From assembly GCA_037783545.1 (NCBI GenBank), contig JBBELK010000309.1, forward strand, positions 124,001 to 188,000: a stretch of DNA of 64,000 nucleotides, in the 5' to 3' direction. The translations under genes were made by a program, and so were the position numbers. How positions within the stretch are numbered: position 1 is the first letter of the stretch; the number at the start of each line of letters is the position of its first letter. The DNA is from Henricia sp. BOLD:AAB3569 (Eukaryota; Echinodermata; Asteroidea; Spinulosida; Echinasteridae). The notes under the pieces were generated by a model that was given only the letters and a program-made list of their open reading frames with translations, had not been told where the DNA came from and made no database searches. Of the stretch, positions 60,101 to 64,000 are shown piece by piece.

Positions 60101-62397
60101 GTCTCCTTTATACTAATAAAATGCTTCAATATTTTTCTGTTTTTATTAGCATATGAACTGACAGGATTATCCCGTGGTGGTCAGCAGATCGACAAACTTA
60201 AGAAGAATTACGACAAGGCCGTACAGCTATTGGTGGAGCTAGCATCCCTGCAGACGTCGTTTGTGACGCTAGATGAAGTCATTAAGATCACCAATAGACG
60301 TGTTAATGCAATAGAGCATGGTGAGTATCATTTAAATACTATAATAATCATCTATTATTTTTCATTTTGAGCATCTAGGCATTTTTCAACAAGTTAGGGG
60401 CCGTTCAAAATTATCAACATTTTCACATTTCTACTTAGTAGTATTTTTCAAGACCCCCCTCTAGATCTCTCCTCCGAAATACTACTTATCAACATTTTTT
60501 GTCACTGCCATGACATGTTAACATTTTACAGTGCATTAAAGTCCCACGCAGCCCTCGACCCCCTTTCCCTCTCCCCCTTTCCCTCCCCCTACCCCTTCTT
60601 ACGCTTTGTAGAACTGTGAAAACGTTGACAACTTTGGACGACCCTTTATGTTAAAGCCCAAAATTTTAATCAACCATTTGACCAGAAAAACCTTACCTTA
60701 ATAGAAGATAGACCTGGTTCCAACTGTCCAATGCAATGATTCTGACCGAGATGATATCTTTTTATAAGGGCACCCTCATGTAAACGAAACTGCGCCCCTG
60801 ACTACCGTGGTACAGTAAACTCTCGTTACAACGTGCCTGGATAGTACGCTCTTTCCGATATAAAGCTCAAGTCCTTCGTAAAGCGTGTAATGCATATGTT
60901 ACTTTTTAGCGGCAACTCCCTCTCGCGATCGTCGCACATGTTGCATTCATTAAACGATTCATCGAGCGCAATTGCTACTGCCAGCATGCATTGCACGTGT
61001 CTGGACACGGACCCATATTTGGTTTACCGTCAACTCGGTCGTTTGACAACTCAACTCTTTCTGATCTTGTAGCGCGATTTTGTGCCTACCGGTATATCAC
61101 GCGAATCGCGCGAAAGCGAAATTTTCGCAACTTGAATTTTCAGAACCTTATTCCTCCATGGTTTAACTGATTTCTGCTTGCGCAAAGATTAGCAGGTACA
61201 TCTACATGTAAATGTTAGACTTCATATAAGTTTTGCCGATGATTCACCTTCGCTTCGCCTTTGCAAACTGCCACTTTTGACTTGACTTAAAACGAAATAT
61301 CACAAACACGTCACAAAATATACTTGTAAATTACCGTTTTATTTGTCTGTCATAACAACACAAGCAGTCCAAGAACTCTTCTCAGTGAGCTCAGACGATC
61401 ATTTTATTTGACCTTGTTCATATAAATACAAATATTTGCTGTAAAGATCATTAAACTTTCACATAAAAATACAAATACATTACAGTAAAAATCTCCAGAT
61501 TGTGCGATGCACGTCATACGTACGTTCGTTGTTTTTACTGTACATGTACTGTGCATTACGTGTATATGTATTGTATGCACACGTAGGCCTATAACGAGAG
61601 TTTACTGTATTTATATAGCTCCATTTTCCATGCAATTATAGCCAGGGAACCAGCCTAAATAGAATGGTGGCTTGGCACAATATCTTGGAAGCATGGACAC
61701 AGTTTTTCATTGTTTTCTCGGAACGTATCAGCGTTTCATCTAGAAACCCGTACACCCGTAGGCAGTTTTGAAAAGCATAGATGAAACGCTGACGTAGATG
61801 AGGTACCGAGTTGACTTGGACCCCATTCTTACTAGAGAAATCTCTTCGGTAAATGAAGATTCGACGAAGAGATTTCCTGATGTGAACACACGACTTTTCA
61901 TTCGACGGAGATTAGAATCTCTACGTTCGAAGAAGTAAAATAGCTTCATTTGATGAAGAGATCGCTTAATTTGACGAAGCAAAATTGTAATGTGAAAGCT
62001 CCCTTCGTTCGTGCATCAAGCGCCTAGCAAGCATTGTTTTTAAAGCACCACTCAAAAACCACACAGCGCATCAGATTCTTGAAACTTGATGCATGTATGT
62101 GCGACGAGTCCATCATGGCATCCCACAGCTTCATTCGATCTTTGTTAGCAGTCGCCTTTTTTTTATCTTTTAGTGATCATTCCACGCATAGAGAACACCA
62201 TCGCTTACATCACCACCGAGCTGGACGAAAGAGAGAGGGAAGAATTTTACCGTCTGAAGAAGATTCAGGAGAAGAAGAAAATCATTGTTGCCAAGAAGGA
62301 GAAGATGATGCAGGAGCGTCGTGAGGCGGGGGAGAACTTCGATGGTGGTAATCTTATAGAAGATGGGGTGGATGAAGATTTACTCTTTGAAACATGA
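48114..62397 (+). CDS. V-type H+-ATPase subunit D, complete seven-exon gene
   Basis: Subunit D is part of the central rotor stalk of the V1 sector. It couples ATP hydrolysis in the A3B3 head to proton pumping by the membrane ring in endosomes, lysosomes and similar compartments. Joining seven exons gives 747 nt, 248 residues, almost the size of the animal family (human about 247). Recognised blocks are [36 protein letters not shown] and [78 protein letters not shown], and an acidic end DEDLLFE. Both long helices that form the coiled coil are intact. All six introns are GT-AG and every split codon restores a sensible residue. No lesion is visible, so the gene is probably active. Confidence 0.97.
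48155..50862 (+). other. ATP6V1D intron 1
   Basis: A 2.7-kb intron, GTAAGT to CTCAAG. The first ~450 bp are GC-rich (48240-48640), perhaps part of a CpG-rich promoter region. It contains a 108-bp inverted-repeat element at 50022-50129. The rest is AT-rich with no gene seen. Confidence 0.9.
50022..50129. mobile_element. Small TIR element (MITE) in intron 1
   Basis: Ends tagacggtcatt and aatgaccgtcta are exact inverted repeats 108 bp apart, opening TAG and closing CTA like the elements at 42.7-45.8 kb. No 9-bp duplication is visible, so membership of that group is uncertain. Confidence 0.65.
50863..50980 (+). CDS. ATP6V1D exon 2
   Basis: Begins with the G completing Met14 and codes through Glu53: [16 protein letters not shown]..., [20 protein letters not shown]. 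This is the first half of the N-terminal long helix. Acceptor CTCAAG, donor GTACAG, phase 0 exit. Confidence 0.95.
50981..51681 (+). other. ATP6V1D intron 2
   Basis: 701 bp, GTACAG to TTCTAG. It holds no recognised repeat or gene. Confidence 0.9.
51682..51761 (+). CDS. ATP6V1D exon 3
   Basis: Codes [20 protein letters not shown] and FASGDF, residues 54-79, plus two bases of Asn80. Acceptor TTCTAG, donor GTTAGT. Confidence 0.95.
51875..52577. mobile_element. TIR element ending GGGGTATTCACAA
   Basis: The left end ggggcggtattcacaa and right end ttgtgaatacccc are inverted. Subterminal sequence is built of repeated ttaagcgccccgcttaa- and cttaagt-like words. The middle holds repeated actatgccc / gggcatag motifs (52177-52310), possibly a nested insertion. 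No transposase frame. Confidence 0.65.
53360..54042. mobile_element. TIR element with ACTCGTA minisatellite interior
   Basis: The ends TAAAGGCCCTCTCACACACG and its inverted match at the right are similar over about 40 bp, and may be flanked by a TA duplication. The interior is dozens of irregular copies of aactcgta / cgagtt words in both orientations. No long frame. A satellite-like interior between TIRs suggests a non-autonomous element. Confidence 0.75.
54553..54620 (+). CDS. ATP6V1D exon 4
   Basis: Starts with the T completing Asn80 and codes [20 protein letters not shown] then VA plus one base of Gly103. Acceptor TTGCAG, donor GTACAA. The donor is weak but the frame and homology require it. 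Confidence 0.93.
54876..55003. repeat. Imperfect inverted repeat in intron 4
   Basis: The left arm atatgcgcacgcatcatg ... ttgcatcaatttggttt is matched in reverse by aaccaaatttatgcaaagc ... gatgcgtgcgcat. The outer words tgacctctggcg and tgacctttggcg are direct. It is probably an old MITE, possibly of the 54.83-55.01 kb interval. Confidence 0.6.
55249..55389. mobile_element. Hairpin MITE, copy 2
   Basis: A 141-bp palindrome with the same arms as 41181-41314: cacaggctcatcagcaatgc at the left, gcattgctgacgagcct at the right, and acgcagctccat near the centre. The loop agcaaaggc is the reverse complement of the loop in copy 1. More diverged at the ends. Confidence 0.85.
56141..56185 (+). CDS. ATP6V1D exon 5
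   Basis: A 45-nt micro-exon completing Gly103 and coding [14 protein letters not shown] plus one base of Thr118. Acceptor CCGTAG, donor GTAAGT. VFEHY is the family signature just before the central region. Confidence 0.95.
57514..57680 (-). mobile_element. Truncated Kolobok-like element end
   Basis: Opens ttaagggtacacaccggc and matches the right end of the element at 62684-63327 in reverse orientation, through gtcgttgtgaaaaaat and gctttaccagccgtt. The other end is absent, so this is a fragment. Confidence 0.7.
57848..57956. mobile_element. piggyBac-like MITE with TTAA duplication
   Basis: Ends CACGTTGACTGCCGA and TCGGCAGTCAACGTG are inverted repeats directly inside TTAA at 57844-57847 and 57957-57960. 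A TTAA target and CAC-type ends suit piggyBac-like elements. The interior includes a palindromic ctacgagtatactcgtag-type sequence. At 109 bp it is non-coding. Confidence 0.85.
60150..60320 (+). CDS. ATP6V1D exon 6
   Basis: Completes Thr118 and codes [12 protein letters not shown] through VNAIEH, residues 119-174, plus one base of Val175. It holds the most conserved part of the protein, [17 protein letters not shown]. Acceptor TATTAG, donor GTGAGT. Confidence 0.97.
60397..60644. mobile_element. TIR element ending GGGCCGTTCAAA
   Basis: The left end ggggccgttcaaaattatca and right end acaactttggacgaccc are imperfect inverted repeats. The arms extend through aacattttcaca / tgtgaaaacgtt. Non-coding, with a C-rich right half. 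Confidence 0.65.
60813..61607. mobile_element. pogo/Tigger-like non-autonomous element
   Basis: Exact inverted ends CAGTAAACTCTCGTTA and TAACGAGAGTTTACTG sit inside TA dinucleotides (60811-60812 and 61608-61609). The CAGTAnACTCTCGTTA end type and TA target are typical of the pogo branch of Tc1/mariner. At 795 bp, with no transposase frame, it must depend on an autonomous relative. Confidence 0.85.
62174..62397 (+). CDS. ATP6V1D exon 7 (last coding exon)
   Basis: Completes Val175 and codes [20 protein letters not shown] through DEDLLFET and the TGA at 62395-62397. It contains the C-terminal long helix ([16 protein letters not shown]) and an acidic tail. Acceptor TTTTAG. Confidence 0.97.
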
Positions 62398-62408
62398 GCA
62401 AGCAGTTT

Positions 62409-62549
62409 GGGGCCATCCATTAAGTAGATATGCACGAAATGCCGACTTTTTACGAGATGAAATTTTTTAGACGTCATCCATTTACTTTACATTGGCGTAC
62501 AAATTGGCTGACACACCCCCCTGTGCGTACGTAGTTTAAAGATGGCCCC
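62409..62549. mobile_element. MITE ending GGGGCCATC in the ATP6V1D 3' region
   Basis: The left end ggggccatccattaagta and right end tagtttaaagatggcccc are inverted repeats 141 bp apart, starting 12 bp after the stop codon. It is therefore probably transcribed as part of the 3' UTR. Confidence 0.7.
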
Positions 62550-62678
62550 TTATGTAGGTATTAGGTGCTGTTGGATGTGTTTAAAATTGTAATTTGGAAA
62601 TGTATAATCAAAGTATTTATATTATTACAAATATTTATCATTGCCACAAGATATTTGTCCTGTCTAAATCTTTAGACC

Positions 62679-62684
62679 ATTAAA
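62679..62684 (+). promoter_or_regulatory. Possible polyadenylation signal ATTAAA
   Basis: The first candidate signal after the ATP6V1D stop (282 bp on). It overlaps the left TTAA and first base of the Kolobok-like element, so the insertion may have created or preserved it. The choice between this and AATAAA at 63736 cannot be made from sequence. Confidence 0.35.
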
Positions 62685-63327
62685 GGGACACACGGCTTTG
62701 TTGGGCTATTTTGGGCTCAAAATAGACCCATACATGTACATTATTCTGAAGCGCTTTCCAGAGTAAATTAGATATATCCTGAAAAGACGCCGTCAAATTT
62801 GGCCATTTTTGAGCATTTTTCATAAATTAAAGGTCACGTGACTTTTCGGAACCAGATTCTGGTTCCAAAAAGTCACGTGACCCTGTGAGTTAGTTGTATT
62901 TCCAGCCGTAGAAACCAGTGCGAGCTGCTTTTGTTATTCGCAGTTGGTATTCTCCAATATGTACACAAGAATATGTTCATAAGAAGAGGATCTCTCAGAT
63001 TTTCATGTCTTCGCTTCGCGTTCGCGGCGATAACGTTGCGTCCGATGTGCTTCCTCGAGTCAGCGCTGACCTAAGGGATCAGGCAAGGTGTGATGATTCA
63101 GGGAAAACAAGGAATATCGAACGCCACCTTTATTTACAAACACATGATACATAATACATCGAAACGGCTGGTAAAGCCTATAGCCCAACATTCTCATTTG
63201 TTAATTTTAAACATTTCTAGTTAATTACGTGACATTTTGATAATTTTTTTTCACAACGACCATCGAAATATTATTGTAAAGGATGCTAGATTGCTACATT
63301 ATGTAAACAGTAAGCCGGTGTGTCCCT
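62684..63327. mobile_element. Kolobok-like element with TTAA duplication
   Basis: Ends AGGGACACACGGCTT and AAGCCGGTGTGTCCCT are inverted (one base gap) and lie inside TTAA at 62680-62683 and 63328-63331. A TTAA target with AGGG ends suits Kolobok better than piggyBac; this is inference. 644 bp with no transposase. It contains a 50-bp palindrome with two GTCACGTGAC sites. Confidence 0.8.
62832..62882. promoter_or_regulatory. Palindrome with two GTCACGTGAC E-boxes
   Basis: A near-perfect palindrome with GTCACGTGAC at 62833-62842 and 62872-62881 around ggaaccagattctggttcc. The 10-mer equals the CLEAR consensus bound by TFEB/TFE factors in vertebrates. Function here is untested, and it lies inside a mobile element. 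Confidence 0.45.
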
Positions 63328-63331
63328 TTAA

Positions 63332-63896
63332 GGACTTCTTCCCTGTACATTTGCCATAGCTGGGACGCGGCCAGTGCCTAAACTACATGTACATGTTTTA
63401 TGTAATGATGCTGAGCCGTTGTATGTCATCACTTTGAACAATCTGCATGTTTATTGTAAGCTTGTTTGTACGAAAAGCGCGTTCTGGATGCGTAACGGCA
63501 CAAAACGCACAGTCCTTGCACTGGGAAAAAGCTGCGTCCCAGCTATGGCAGACGTGTACAGGGAAGGAGACCTCAGAATGGTCTCCACAGGGCAAAACAT
63601 TAGCAGAGCGGCATCTAATATTTTCACCGCTTGAGGGCGCTCTCTCGAAAAGTTCCAAATTGTATGGCTCGCAATCTATATTTAATATCAACATCATAAC
63701 AATGTTTTATGTTTGTTGCTTGTACAAATTTTGTCAATAAAGCAGAGATGAATGCTTTTTTCTACTTTGTAAAATCATGATAAAGAAGAACAATTTAAGA
63801 GGCAGCATAACATTTTAGGACGGAAAAGTGTATGAATATGGTTAAGAATACGGAAATGATAACGGTAACCGTTCAAGTTGATGCACACACTGAATA
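63332..63896. other. 3' flank of ATP6V1D, no gene recognised
   Basis: Unique sequence. Frames of up to 99 residues overlap on both strands between 63374 and 63740 without recognisable motifs. It may belong to the ATP6V1D 3' UTR if AATAAA at 63736 is used. Confidence 0.4.
63736..63741 (+). promoter_or_regulatory. Candidate polyadenylation signal AATAAA
   Basis: The canonical hexamer in tttgtcaataaagcagag, about 1.34 kb after the ATP6V1D stop, followed by T-rich sequence (cttttttctactttg). A better hexamer than 62679, but more distant. Confidence 0.4.
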
Positions 63897-64000
63897 GACC
63901 GATCCAGTAAGCTCCGCCCATTTAGAAATTGCCTAGCAACATGTAACACATGTACAGTAAGGCACGTGTACAGTAGAGTTGCGTGGCCGCGCCCTGGTCA
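63897..64000. repeat. Possible end of another TIR element, cut by the window
   Basis: Starts tagaccgatccagtaagctc, again a TAG-type end with a pyrimidine-rich context like tagaccgatcc / tagactggttcc. The partner end would lie beyond base 64000, so this cannot be confirmed. Confidence 0.3.

Larger units (their letters stand above)
56186..60149 (+). other. ATP6V1D intron 5
   Basis: The longest intron, 4.0 kb, GTAAGT to TATTAG. It contains a truncated Kolobok-like end (57514-57680) and a piggyBac-like MITE (57848-57956). The words cgtaactcg and cgatgagg / cctatcg near 56720-56880 and 57420-57500 hint at another old inverted repeat. 58000-60100 shows no gene or clear repeat. Confidence 0.9.
60321..62173 (+). 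other. ATP6V1D intron 6
   Basis: 1.85 kb, GTGAGT to TTTTAG. It contains an inverted-repeat element (60397-60644), a pogo-like element (60813-61607) and short hairpins at 61719-61791 (agcgtttcatct / agatgaaacgct) and 61836-61876 (gaaatctcttcg / cgaagagatttc). Confidence 0.9.

Noticed and set aside
63374-63740. Small genes downstream of ATP6V1D
   Set aside because: Overlapping frames of 86-99 residues on both strands with no motif or splice support; more likely 3' UTR or intergenic.

Overview
This is a repeat-rich window of a eukaryotic nuclear genome with one recognisable host gene. Spliced GT-AG introns, a nearly complete non-LTR retrotransposon, a tRNA-type SINE and many terminal-inverted-repeat (TIR) elements rule out a prokaryote. 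The frequent short words 'taggcctat' and 'acatgtacatgta' and the mix of element types suggest a marine invertebrate, perhaps a deuterostome such as an echinoderm or amphioxus. That placement is an impression, not a demonstration.

Layout. (1) 1-4179 and 9148-40187 are one tandem array of a 295-bp satellite monomer, about 120 copies, with several nested higher-order periods (1770, 3089/3384, 1479, 4705 and 885 bp) and a deleted 243-bp monomer variant. (2) 4180-9147 is a minus-strand LINE of the L1/Tx1 type inserted inside one monomer. Its ORF1, with two zinc knuckles, is open. Its ORF2 (endonuclease plus reverse transcriptase) has one stop codon and one frameshift. (3) 40188 to about 42355 is a foldback-like unit: direct ~200-bp repeats on the left, inverted copies of the same repeat on the right, and a palindromic MITE inside. 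(4) 42683-47862 is a 5.18-kb inverted-repeat element with a perfect 9-bp target-site duplication. It is filled with smaller nested elements, including four copies of a TAGAYTGGTT-ended family that each carry their own 9-bp duplication, and a SINE with a 13-bp duplication.

(5) 48114-62397 is a complete seven-exon plus-strand gene for V-type H+-ATPase subunit D (ATP6V1D). It predicts 248 residues, with intron phases that join exactly. Its introns and 3' flank hold several more non-autonomous DNA elements: pogo-like with TA ends, piggyBac-like and Kolobok-like with TTAA ends, and others. The 5.18-kb element of region 4 ends about 250 bp upstream of the start codon, so it sits in or next to the promoter. 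(6) From 62398 to the window end are the 3' flank, possible polyadenylation signals, and a last repeat end near 63897.

The genes do not form a pathway. The biology here is one housekeeping gene beside a large satellite, separated by nested mobile elements. The least ordinary features are the layered higher-order structure of the satellite and the nest of 9-bp-duplicating foldback elements.
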